DNA from: a virus
Strand: one strand, 5' to 3'
IMG/VR virus record: IMGVR_UViG_3300025108_000433
Span: 1-21,824 of that record
Length of the DNA stretch: 21,824 nt
The translations under genes and the position numbers were made by a program. Of the stretch, positions 5,487-13,099 are shown in pieces. A model generated the notes under the pieces. That model did not search any database. It was not told the origin of the DNA and worked only from the letters and a program-made list of their open reading frames with translations. How positions within the stretch are numbered: position 1 is the stretch's first letter; every line of letters starts with the position of its first letter.

Positions 5487-7922
5487 ATGAAAGATGTAAA
5501 AATAAATGTTTCTTCTGTTGGGTTTCCAAGTCAGTTTGTTTCTGATAGAGAAAAAGCATCAGATGAATTTGGCTTGCAAATAGGTCAAGCTATTCAATAC
5601 GAATGGTTTAAGAAAGATGGAAATCAATGTAGATACTACAATCAATGGAAAGACTTTTACAGACTACGCCTTTATGCTAGAGGTGAGCAATCAGTTGCTA
5701 AATATAAAAACGAACTTGCGGTTGATGGAGATTTAAGTTACTTAAACTTAGATTGGACACCTGTTCCAATTATACCAAAGTTTGTAGATGTTGTTGTTAA
5801 TGGTATGAACGACAGGTTGTTTGATGTTAAGGTATATGCAGAAGATGCAATGTCTCAATCTAAAAGAAGTAAGTATCAAGATATAATACAAGGTCAAGCA
5901 GCGGCAAAAGACATATTGCAAATTGTTCAAAAAGAAACGGGAGCTGATCCCTTTATAATGAATCCCGATGACCTTCCTCAAACTGATGAGGAGTTGAATC
6001 TTTATATGCAGCTTAAATATAAGCCAGCTATAGAAATTGCTGAAGAAGAAGCTATAAATACAATTTTTGCAGAGAACCATTATAATGATGTTAGAAAAAG
6101 AGTTGATTATGATTTAACTGTTTTAGGTATTGGATGTACAAAGCATGAGTTTTTGCCAGGTTCTGGAGTTGAATTAAAATACGTAGACCCTGCAAACATT
6201 GTTTACAGTTATACAGAAGACCCACACTTTAAAGACTGTTTTTATTGGGGAGAAATTAAAACATTACCAATTAATGAGTTAATAAAAATTGACCAATCTT
6301 TAACTTCAAGCGACTTAGAAGAAATATCAAAGTATTCTCAGAGTTGGTACGATTACTATAACGTTGATCAATTTTATGAGAATGATATATTTTATAGAGA
6401 CACTGTTACTTTAATGTATTTTAATTATAAGACTACTAAAAAAGTAGTTTATAAAAAGAAAATATTAGAAAATGGAGGCACAAAGGTTATAGAAAAAGAT
6501 GACCAATTTAATCCGCCTTTAGAAATGATGGAGGAGGGAAGATTTGAGAAAATTGAAAAAACTATAGATGTTTGGTATGATGGTGTTATGGTTATGGGAA
6601 CTAACATATTACTTAAATGGGAGCTTGCTGAAAATATGGTTAGACCTAAATCAGCTCAACAACACGCATTGCCAAACTATGTTGCGGTAGCTCCAAGAAT
6701 GTACAAGGGAGTTATAGAGTCTTTAACTAGGAGAATGATTCCTTTCGCAGACTTAATACAAATTACACACTTAAAACTACAACAAGTTATTTCAAGAGTT
6801 GTCCCCGATGGTGTGTATATTGATGCTGATGGATTAAACGAAGTAGACCTTGGAACAGGTAATGCTTATAATCCTGAAGACGCTTTGCGATTATATTTCC
6901 AAACAGGTTCTGTTATTGGTAGAAGTTATACACAGGATGGAGATTATAATCAAGGAAAGATTCCAATAAAAGAACTACAGTCTAGCTCTGGCGCAAGTAA
7001 AACACAAATGCTTATTGCTAATTATAACCATTATCTAGGAATGATTAGGCAGGTAACAGGATTAAATGAAGCAAGAGATGCATCATCTCCTGACCCTAAT
7101 TCTTTAGTAGGGTTACAAAAACTAGCAGCATTAAATTCAAACGTAGCTACTAGACATATACTAGATGGCTCACTTTATATTTACAGAACATTAGCAGAAG
7201 CCATAACATACAGGGTAGCGGATATACTTCAATATGCAGATTTTAAAGATGACTTTATAAATTCAATTGGTAAGTATAATATTAGTATTCTTGAAGATAT
7301 CAAAGATTTGTATATCTATGACTTTGGTATATTTATTGAAATTGCTCCAGATGAAGAACAGAAAGCTCAGTTAGAATCTAATATACAAATGGCTTTATCT
7401 AAGGGAGATATTAATTTAGAAGATGCTATTGACATACGAGAAATAAAAAACATTAAACTTGCTAACCAATTACTTAAAGTAAAACGTAAAGCATTACAAG
7501 AGCAGCAGCAACAACAAGCTATGCAACAACAAGCTATGCAGGCTCAACAAGCTTTACAATCTCAACAGATGAAGCAGCAAATGGAAATGCAAAAACAACA
7601 ACTTGAGGTAGAAGGCAAGATGAAGTTAAAGCAGGCTGAGATAGCTTTTGAAATTGAGAAGCAAAATAACGAGGCTGTTCTTAAAAGCAAATTAATGGAA
7701 GAAGAATTTAATTACAATTTGCAATTAAGAGGCATGGAGTCTCAGTCATTATCTCAGAGAGAGTCTCAAAGAGAAGATTCTAAAGCTAAAAGAATTAGCC
7801 AAGCGAATACAGAACAATCAAAATTAATACAACAAAGAAAAAATAATTTACCACCAATAAACTTTGAATCTAATGAGGACAGTTTAGATGGGTTTGATTT
7901 AGCTGAATTCAATCCAAGATAG
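5487..7922 (+). CDS. Portal protein
   Basis: The 811-aa protein would form the dodecameric ring at one capsid vertex through which DNA enters and leaves. It sits directly after the terminase (no gap) and before scaffold and capsid genes, the usual place. Features recalled from crass-like portals are YARGEQ (residues 63-68), LNLDWTPVPIIPKFVDVVVN near 86-105, a long helical and beta core with VDPANIVYSYTEDP, and a conserved SSPDPNSLVGLQKLAALNSN (residues about 532-551) crown-side segment. From about residue 668 the chain becomes a Gln/Met/Ala-rich coiled coil of over 100 residues (QEQQQQQAMQQQAMQ onward), a barrel-like extension, then a short acidic tail. A perfect 15-base duplication at 7509-7538 lies in the Q-rich part. 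The length is at the upper end for podoviral portals. Confidence 0.86.
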   Translation: MKDVKINVSSVGFPSQFVSDREKASDEFGLQIGQAIQYEWFKKDGNQCRYYNQWKDFYRLRLYARGEQSVAKYKNELAVDGDLSYLNLDWTPVPIIPKFVDVVVNGMNDRLFDVKVYAEDAMSQSKRSKYQDIIQGQAAAKDILQIVQKETGADPFIMNPDDLPQTDEELNLYMQLKYKPAIEIAEEEAINTIFAENHYNDVRKRVDYDLTVLGIGCTKHEFLPGSGVELKYVDPANIVYSYTEDPHFKDCFYWGEIKTLPINELIKIDQSLTSSDLEEISKYSQSWYDYYNVDQFYENDIFYRDTVTLMYFNYKTTKKVVYKKKILENGGTKVIEKDDQFNPPLEMMEEGRFEKIEKTIDVWYDGVMVMGTNILLKWELAENMVRPKSAQQHALPNYVAVAPRMYKGVIESLTRRMIPFADLIQITHLKLQQVISRVVPDGVYIDADGLNEVDLGTGNAYNPEDALRLYFQTGSVIGRSYTQDGDYNQGKIPIKELQSSSGASKTQMLIANYNHYLGMIRQVTGLNEARDASSPDPNSLVGLQKLAALNSNVATRHILDGSLYIYRTLAEAITYRVADILQYADFKDDFINSIGKYNISILEDIKDLYIYDFGIFIEIAPDEEQKAQLESNIQMALSKGDINLEDAIDIREIKNIKLANQLLKVKRKALQEQQQQQAMQQQAMQAQQALQSQQMKQQMEMQKQQLEVEGKMKLKQAEIAFEIEKQNNEAVLKSKLMEEEFNYNLQLRGMESQSLSQRESQREDSKAKRISQANTEQSKLIQQRKNNLPPINFESNEDSLDGFDLAEFNPR

Positions 7923-7948
7923 GTAAAAAAACGGTATTGAAATTTTAC

Positions 7949-7965
7949 TATCTTTGTAATAATTA
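7949..7965 (+). promoter_or_regulatory. Late promoter-like site (TATCTTTG + GTAATAATTA)
   Basis: TATCTTTG at 7949-7956 fits the Bacteroidota -7 consensus TAnnTTTG and runs into GTAATAATTA. It is 28 bases before the scaffold ATG in a 54-base gap. No good -33 TTG at 17-23 bases upstream is seen; the nearest TTG is only 9 bases away. The same core recurs at 11431 and 19321. Confidence 0.55.
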
Positions 7966-7976
7966 AATTTAATCAT

Positions 7977-9086
7977 ATGGAAATCAAAGTAAAAGAAGTA
8001 ACATTAGGTGAAGAAAAGTCAGTTCAACAAGTAGAACAAGAGCTTTTAGATAAGCACGAAGAAGCACTTAGTGACGACCAGCCAAAAGCTAAAAAGCCAA
8101 AAGCTGAAGAACCAAAAGCTGAAGAACCAAAAGCTGAAGAATCAAAAGCTATTGAGTTAAATGATGAAAACGTTCTGTCATATATTGGTAAAAGATATAA
8201 TAAAGAAATTAGTTCATTTGATGAATTGATGAGTGAGCGAGAAGCGCAGGAAGAGTTACCTGCTGATGTCGCTGCTTACTTTAAATATAAAAAAGATACA
8301 GGTAGAGGAATTGAAGATTTTGTACAATTACAAAAAGACTACAATGAATCTAATCCTGATTCTTTACTTAGGGATTATTTACGTGCCACTGAAGATGGTC
8401 TTGATGAGGAGGATATTGAAACCTTAATGGATGATTATTCTTTTGATGAAGATTTAGATGAAGAGGCAGATGTAAAAAAAATTAAGCTAAAGAAGAAAAA
8501 AGCTATTGCTAAGGCAAAAGATTATTTCAAAGGAATGCAAGAGAAATACAAGCAACCACTTGAGTCAAGAGGATTGCAAGATTCAAATGTATCCAAAGAA
8601 GAAATGGAAGGCTATAAGCAATACATCGCAGAAGCGAAGTCTTATGAAGAAAAGACTGCTAGACAGAAAGAGTTGTATGACTCTAAGACGTTAGAGGTAT
8701 TTACACCTGAGTTCAAAGGTTTTGAATTTAATGTAGGTGAAGAAACAATAACGTTTTCTCCAGGCAGTTTGGAAGATTTAAAAAAGAGCGCATTAAATCC
8801 TGGTAGTTGGGCATCCAAGTATTTAGATGATGATGGTCTTTTAGAAGACTCTAAAGGTTTTCATAGGAGTGTAGCAATTGCAAAGAATCCTGAAAAGTTT
8901 GCTAAGTTCTTTTATGAGCAAGGTAAGGCTAATGCCACAGAAGATGTGATGCGTAAGACAAAAAATATTAATATGTCAGAGCGAAGAACACCTGAAGTGA
9001 CTAGTAAGGGAGGAACACAATTTAAGGCTATAAGCAGCAACAGCAGCAAAGGTCTTAAAATAAGAAGTATTAAAAATAAAAATTAA
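7977..9086 (+). CDS. Capsid scaffold-like protein
   Basis: This 369-aa, highly charged, Lys/Glu/Asp-rich protein lies between portal and capsid genes, where tailed phages place the scaffold that guides capsid assembly and is later removed. Residues about 35-57 are a KAEEP-type repeat in tandem. Then follow a helical region (NVLSYIGKRYNKEISSFDEL), a segment with VAAYFKYKKDTGRGIEDF, acidic runs (DEEDIETLMDDYSFDEDLDE) and a basic run (KKIKLKKKKAIAKAKDYFKG). A more ordered part, FKGFEFNVGEETITFSPGS (residues about 246-264), lies near the C-terminus; a basic end (KIRSIKNKN) may contact capsid protein, as in other scaffolds. No protease motif is evident. It follows a promoter-like site, so scaffold and capsid form their own late unit. 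Function is inferred from order and composition. Confidence 0.68.
   Translation: MEIKVKEVTLGEEKSVQQVEQELLDKHEEALSDDQPKAKKPKAEEPKAEEPKAEESKAIELNDENVLSYIGKRYNKEISSFDELMSEREAQEELPADVAAYFKYKKDTGRGIEDFVQLQKDYNESNPDSLLRDYLRATEDGLDEEDIETLMDDYSFDEDLDEEADVKKIKLKKKKAIAKAKDYFKGMQEKYKQPLESRGLQDSNVSKEEMEGYKQYIAEAKSYEEKTARQKELYDSKTLEVFTPEFKGFEFNVGEETITFSPGSLEDLKKSALNPGSWASKYLDDDGLLEDSKGFHRSVAIAKNPEKFAKFFYEQGKANATEDVMRKTKNINMSERRTPEVTSKGGTQFKAISSNSSKGLKIRSIKNKN
8082..8156. repeat. 15-bp tandem repeat encoding K-A-E-E-P units
   Basis: Three perfect units CCAAAAGCTGAAGAA (8097-8141) are flanked by one diverged unit on each side (8082-8096 and 8142-8156). The unit length is a multiple of three, so copy-number change keeps the scaffold reading frame and only alters the length of a flexible charged linker. 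Confidence 0.9.
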
Positions 9087-9103
9087 TTTAAAAAATAAAA
9101 ATT

Positions 9104-10561
9104 ATGGCAGGTTCAATCCAAGCAACGCCAGGTTTTGATTTGCAACCAAGTTCGCATCAAACACCTTTGGCATCAAATTACATTACTGACTTCAACTTTT
9201 TGAATCAGTACTTACCAGACACTTACGAAAAAGAATTCGAGCGTTATGGTAACAGAACAATTTCTTCATTCATTAGAATGGTAGGAGCAGAAATGCCTTC
9301 TAACTCAGACCTTATCAAATGGGCAGAGCAAGGAAGATTACACACTAAATATGTTGACTGTGGTACTGCAGCGGTAGTAGCAGGTGGAGAGGTAACATTT
9401 CAAGTAAATGACGCTCTTAACCCAGCAGGATCAACTGTACAACCAGGATCTGGTGCAACAGTTCAAATTGCAATTAGAGTTGGTCAAACACTTGTTGTTG
9501 TAAACAACGATGGATCAGGAGAGTTTAAAGCTATTGTTACAGCAGTAGACCTTGCAAATAGTCAATTTACTGTTGCGTTTTATGATGCTGCAGGATATAC
9601 AGGTGGAACAGGACTAGGAAATGCTGATGCAAGTATTTTCATTTATGGTTCTGAATTTAAGAAAGGAACAAACGGAATGCAAGGTTCACTAGAATCTGAT
9701 GATTTCATTTTTGAAAACACTCCAATTATCATCAAAGATAAGTATGCAGTATCAGGTTCTGATATGGCTCAAATCGGATGGATTGAGGTTACTACTGAAA
9801 ACGGAGCTTCAGGTTACTTATGGTACTTGAAGTCTGAGCATGAAACTCGTTTACGTTACGATGATTACCTAGAGACTGCAATGATTGAAGCAGTACCTGC
9901 AGAAGCTGGTTCTGGTGTGAAAGCACAAACTACTTCTGACCAAGTAGGTGATAAAGGTTCTGAAGGTGTATTCTACGTAGTGCAACAAAGAGGAAACGTT
10001 TGGGCAGGAGGAAATCCTAATGCTTTAACTGACTTTGATGCAATGATTTCACGATTAGACAAGCAAGGTGCCATCGAAGAAAATGTAATTTTCTTAAACA
10101 GAGACTTTGGATTTGACATCGATGATATGTTAGCAGCTCAAAACTCTTATGGAGCAGGTGGAACATCTTATGGTCTTTTTGACAATGACAAAGACATGGC
10201 ATTGAATTTAGGATTTACAGGATTCCGTAGAGGATATGACTTTTACAAGACTGACTGGAAATACTTAAACGACCCAACTATGAGAGGTGGGGTTGATGGT
10301 ACAGGAAGCATTAACGGATTGTTAGTACCTGCAGGCTCTACAACTGTTTATGACCAAGTTCTTGGTAAAAATGCAAAGAGACCGTTCTTACACGTAAGAT
10401 ATAGAGCTTCTGAAACTGAAGACAGACGTTACAAAACTTGGATTACTGGTTCTGCTGGTGGAGCAAGAACATCTGACTTAGATGCAATGGAAGTAAACTT
10501 CTTGAGTGAAAGAGCAATTTGTACTTTAGGTGCAAACAACTTCTTTATCTTTCAAGACTAA
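9104..10561 (+). CDS. Major capsid protein (HK97-type fold expected)
   Basis: The 485-aa product is the probable shell protein. Its N-terminus (FDLQPSSHQTPLASNYITDF, then YLPDTYEKEFERYGNRTISS) and the motif IKWAEQGRLHTKY (residues 71-83) are what I recall from capsid proteins of crass-like and related Bacteroidota phages, which use the HK97 fold. Residues about 84-184 are rich in Gly, Val and Thr and look like a beta-rich inserted domain (VGQTLVVVNNDGSGEFKAIV). The C-terminal half has the helical and P-domain-like stretch ending in GANNFFIFQD. The leader TTTAAAAAATAAAAATTATG is A-rich with no Shine-Dalgarno. By eye it has more C-ending Asn, Phe and Tyr codons than its neighbours, as expected of a very highly expressed gene. 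A strong terminator follows 20 bases after the stop. Confidence 0.88.
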   Translation: MAGSIQATPGFDLQPSSHQTPLASNYITDFNFLNQYLPDTYEKEFERYGNRTISSFIRMVGAEMPSNSDLIKWAEQGRLHTKYVDCGTAAVVAGGEVTFQVNDALNPAGSTVQPGSGATVQIAIRVGQTLVVVNNDGSGEFKAIVTAVDLANSQFTVAFYDAAGYTGGTGLGNADASIFIYGSEFKKGTNGMQGSLESDDFIFENTPIIIKDKYAVSGSDMAQIGWIEVTTENGASGYLWYLKSEHETRLRYDDYLETAMIEAVPAEAGSGVKAQTTSDQVGDKGSEGVFYVVQQRGNVWAGGNPNALTDFDAMISRLDKQGAIEENVIFLNRDFGFDIDDMLAAQNSYGAGGTSYGLFDNDKDMALNLGFTGFRRGYDFYKTDWKYLNDPTMRGGVDGTGSINGLLVPAGSTTVYDQVLGKNAKRPFLHVRYRASETEDRRYKTWITGSAGGARTSDLDAMEVNFLSERAICTLGANNFFIFQD

Positions 10562-10576
10562 GAATACTAACCAAAG

Positions 10577-10608
10577 AAAAGGGGGTCTCTTCAAAGAGAC
10601 TCCTTTTT
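10577..10608 (+). terminator. Intrinsic terminator after the capsid gene
   Basis: Left arm GGGGTCTCT (10582-10590), loop TCAA, right arm AGAGACTCC (10595-10603), followed by T5 (10604-10608); an A run before the stem can pair with the T run and extend it. It lies right after the capsid stop and before the next gene, and would limit read-through. Confidence 0.85.
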
Positions 10609-10632
10609 ATTAATTAAATTAAATTATATCAA

Positions 10633-11379
10633 ATGAAAACTACAATACAAAGAGTAGACAAGGTCTACAAACTAACAAGGAACGCAGCACCTTTATCCTT
10701 CATGCTTGCAACAAGACACACAAGAAGATTTCCATTACTTTGGGTAGACCCAGAGACAGGTGTAAACAGAGAACTACGTTACGCTAGAAACCAATCTACA
10801 CCCTTTGTAGATGAGCAGGATGGGAATGCAATTATAGAGCCTGTTGTTTTTGAGGATGGTTTTTTAAGGGTTTCTAAAAACAATCAAGTATTACAAAAAT
10901 TTTTAGATGTACACCCACATAATGGTGTTAAATTTAAAGAGTTGGATAAATCTAAAGATGCTCAAGAAATTGTTGAAAACATAAATGTAGAGCTTGACGC
11001 AATGTTAGAAGCTCGTTCTTTATCTATACAACAACTAGAGACTCTAACAAGAGTATTGTTTTCAAAAGACCCTTCTAGAATTAGTACAGACGAAATGAAA
11101 AGAGACATCTTAGTTTACGCTAAGAGAGAACCAAGAGAGTTTATGTCTTTAGTAAATGACCCTGTATTAAAACTACAAGCAACTGTACATAAATTGTTTG
11201 AGGAAGGTTTTATAAAATATAGAAATAAAAACAAAGAGGTTTGGTTTAATACTAAAACTAATAAAACAAGAATGTGTACAATCCCTTACGGAGAAGACCC
11301 AATCTATATAGTGTCCTCTTATTTCCAAACTGACGATGGAGTCGAGTCATTAAAAATACTAGAACAACTACTTGATTAG
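10633..11379 (+). CDS. Conserved phage protein of unknown function, possible winged-helix C-terminus
   Basis: I recall this 248-aa protein type from many marine and Bacteroidota phages near the capsid gene, but know of no function. Conserved-looking parts are residues 20-55 (PLSFMLATRHTRRFPLLW, then NRELRYARNQ), 73-78, and NNQVLQKFLDVHPHNGVKF (83-101), a short helical block. Residues about 110-165 are helical. Residues about 165-215 (DPVLKLQATVHKLFEEGF, then IKYRNKNKEVWFNTKTNK) look like a helix-helix-wing unit with basic residues in the wing, so nucleic-acid binding is possible but unproven. It is flanked by terminators and no promoter-like -7 site is seen in the 71-base gap upstream, so it may depend on read-through from the capsid unit. 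Alternatives are a head-associated or morphogenesis protein. Confidence 0.68.
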   Translation: MKTTIQRVDKVYKLTRNAAPLSFMLATRHTRRFPLLWVDPETGVNRELRYARNQSTPFVDEQDGNAIIEPVVFEDGFLRVSKNNQVLQKFLDVHPHNGVKFKELDKSKDAQEIVENINVELDAMLEARSLSIQQLETLTRVLFSKDPSRISTDEMKRDILVYAKREPREFMSLVNDPVLKLQATVHKLFEEGFIKYRNKNKEVWFNTKTNKTRMCTIPYGEDPIYIVSSYFQTDDGVESLKILEQLLD

Positions 11380-11392
11380 TAGTCATAAATTC

Positions 11393-11427
11393 AAAGAGGG
11401 GTCTATTTTTAGACCTCTTTTTTTTTT
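11393..11427 (+). terminator. Intrinsic terminator after the 248-aa gene
   Basis: GGTCTA (11400-11405) pairs with TAGACC (11410-11415) around a T4 loop; AAAGA and TCTTT extend the stem across a two-G bulge, and a run of ten T follows (11418-11427). It lies immediately upstream of the promoter-like site at 11431, so it separates two units. Confidence 0.82.
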
Positions 11428-11430
11428 AAC

Positions 11431-11453
11431 TATCTTTGTGTAAATAATAGTTA
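11431..11453 (+). promoter_or_regulatory. Late promoter-like site (TATCTTTG)
   Basis: TATCTTTG at 11431-11438 fits the Bacteroidota -7 consensus and is followed by GTAAATAATAGTTA, similar to the sequence after the site at 7949. It begins 25 bases before the ATG at 11456 and starts directly after the terminator, so it probably restarts transcription of the neck/tail genes. No clear -33 element is present. Confidence 0.55.
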
Positions 11454-11455
11454 GG

Positions 11456-12172
11456 ATGATAAACGATATTAGAAATACAGTTTTAGCCGTATTAAATAAA
11501 AACAACTATGGCTACATCTCTCCACAAGATTTTAATCTATATGCACAACAAGCTCAAATGGATTTGTTTGAGGATTATTTTTATGCATACAATTATCAGG
11601 TAAATAAAGAGAATCAGAGAACATCAGGTACAGGATACGCAGATATAAAAAAAGGATATTCAGAGGTTATTGATTTTTTTTCAGTAACAAGTTCATTAAC
11701 TGCAAACGGAGCAATAACAGATGGATTTTTTCTTCCTTCTGTAGCAACTACAGGTTTTGATTATTACTTAATAAATAAAATATTTATTGGAAACGTTGAA
11801 GCGGAAAGAATTGAGCAAAGTAAAATATTATTACTCAACTCTTCTCTATTAACTTCTCCATCCGATTTGTTTCCAGCCTACACAACTCAAGGTCTTACAG
11901 CTACGATATATCCATCTCCTAAAAGCACTCCTCAGTGTCAATACATACGTTATCCAAAACCTCCAAAATGGACTTATGTAGATTTAGGATCGGGAAGTGA
12001 GCCTGTGTTTGACCAAACTCAACCTGACTATCAGGACTTTGAATTGTTTCCAGACGATGCAACGGATTTAACAATGAAAATATTAAAATACGCAGGAGTG
12101 TCAATTAGAGAGGCATCAGTTGTTCAATATGCAGGAGCTGAACAAGCTACTGAAAATAATAGTGAAAAATAA
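11456..12172 (+). CDS. Ring / head-tail connector-like structural protein (238 aa)
   Basis: The start INDIRNTVLAVLNKNNYGYISP, split as a short helix and a PQDFNLYAQQAQMDLFEDYF helix, is a pattern I recall from a small structural protein lying after the capsid gene in crass-like and flavobacterial phages; in crass001 such proteins build the rings under the portal. The central part is beta-rich and the C-terminus (DDATDLTMKILKYAGVSIRE, residues about 203-222) is helical, as in podoviral adaptor proteins. It is the first gene of the neck/tail unit, with a gap of two bases to the next gene, which looks like a second ring protein. No enzyme motif is seen. The exact ring number cannot be told from sequence alone. 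Confidence 0.58.
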   Translation: MINDIRNTVLAVLNKNNYGYISPQDFNLYAQQAQMDLFEDYFYAYNYQVNKENQRTSGTGYADIKKGYSEVIDFFSVTSSLTANGAITDGFFLPSVATTGFDYYLINKIFIGNVEAERIEQSKILLLNSSLLTSPSDLFPAYTTQGLTATIYPSPKSTPQCQYIRYPKPPKWTYVDLGSGSEPVFDQTQPDYQDFELFPDDATDLTMKILKYAGVSIREASVVQYAGAEQATENNSEK

Positions 12173-12174
12173 TT

Positions 12175-13098
12175 ATGGCATACATTAGTCAATACGAATA
12201 TTATCAAAATGAAGGAAACTCTCCTGAAGATATTAACTGGGGTTCTTATCAATATATATCACTAAAAGATATAGTTGTAAACTATCAACTAATGTATTCA
12301 GGAAATCATTCTTTAGTAAATAATGAGGAGAGATATAAGATATTGTTTCATGCTAAAAGGGCAATACAAGAATTAAACTATGATGCTTTTAAGGAAATAA
12401 AAGTTTTACAACTAGACGTTTCAGAGTCACTTAGGTTTATATTACCTTCTGATTATGTGAATTGGGTTAGAATATCTTACTACGAAGATGGTGTTATTAG
12501 ACCTATGGTAGAAAACATTCAAGTAAATTCAGCTAGCGCATATCTTCAAGATAATAACTATAAAATACTATTTGATGAATATGGTAATATTTTAAAACCC
12601 GAACAATCTCCATTAGATCTTGCTCGTATTCAGGGTCAAAAACCAAGTATTTATTTAAATAGTTTAAGTCCGTATAATGGATTATTAGGATATGAATACG
12701 AGGGATGTTGGTACTTTGATTTTGCTATTGGTGCAAGATTTGGTTTGAATACCGAGACCGCTAATTCAAATCCTACGTTTAGGGTTGATAAAAAAGCAGG
12801 TGTAATAAATTTTAATTCAGCCATGGCAGGCAATAGTTGTATACTAGAATACGTGTCTGATGGAATGGAAAACGGAGACGATACACAAGTTACTGTAAAT
12901 AAGTTGTTTGAAGATTATGTTTATGCCTATATTAGTTATCAAATATTAAATGGTAAATTAGGTGTTCAAGAGTATGTTGTTAATCGAGCTAGAAAAGCTA
13001 AATCATCACTTCTACGGAACGCAAAAATAAGATTAAGCAATATACATCCAGGAAGATTATTAATGAACCTGAGAGGAAAAGACAAGTGGATAAAATAA
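12175..13098 (+). CDS. Ring / tail-tube-like connector protein (307 aa)
   Basis: The protein (MAYISQYEYYQ start) carries a helical segment RYKILFHAKRAIQELNYDAF (residues about 53-72), followed by KVLQLDVSESLRFILPSDYV and WVRISYYEDGVIRPM, a helix then a beta sandwich arrangement as in podoviral neck and tail-tube (gp11-like) proteins of T7 and crass-like phages. The C-terminal part has a long helix (LFEDYVYAYISYQILNGK) and a basic end (RARKAKSSLLRNAKIRLSN) that may contact DNA or the portal. It starts two bases after the previous stop and ends one base before the next gene, in line with a three-gene neck/tail set. This fits a connector that closes the portal, though its position in the ring stack is inferred. 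Confidence 0.62.
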   Translation: MAYISQYEYYQNEGNSPEDINWGSYQYISLKDIVVNYQLMYSGNHSLVNNEERYKILFHAKRAIQELNYDAFKEIKVLQLDVSESLRFILPSDYVNWVRISYYEDGVIRPMVENIQVNSASAYLQDNNYKILFDEYGNILKPEQSPLDLARIQGQKPSIYLNSLSPYNGLLGYEYEGCWYFDFAIGARFGLNTETANSNPTFRVDKKAGVINFNSAMAGNSCILEYVSDGMENGDDTQVTVNKLFEDYVYAYISYQILNGKLGVQEYVVNRARKAKSSLLRNAKIRLSNIHPGRLLMNLRGKDKWIK

Positions 13099-13099
13099 T

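Noticed and set aside
5748-6080. Reverse-strand open frame of 110 codons inside the portal gene
   Set aside because: It lies fully within a well-supported + strand gene, has no leader or family signature, and its Phe/Ile/Tyr-rich product is typical of an antisense shadow in AT-rich DNA. Other minus-strand frames (247-474, 1321-1602, 10017-10202, 15001-15192, 15850-16166, 21028-21237, 21499-21687) were dropped for the same reason.
10562-10632. Hidden promoter for the 248-aa gene
   Set aside because: The gap contains the terminator and an AT-rich leader (ATTAATTAAATTAAATTATA), but no TAnnTTTG box.
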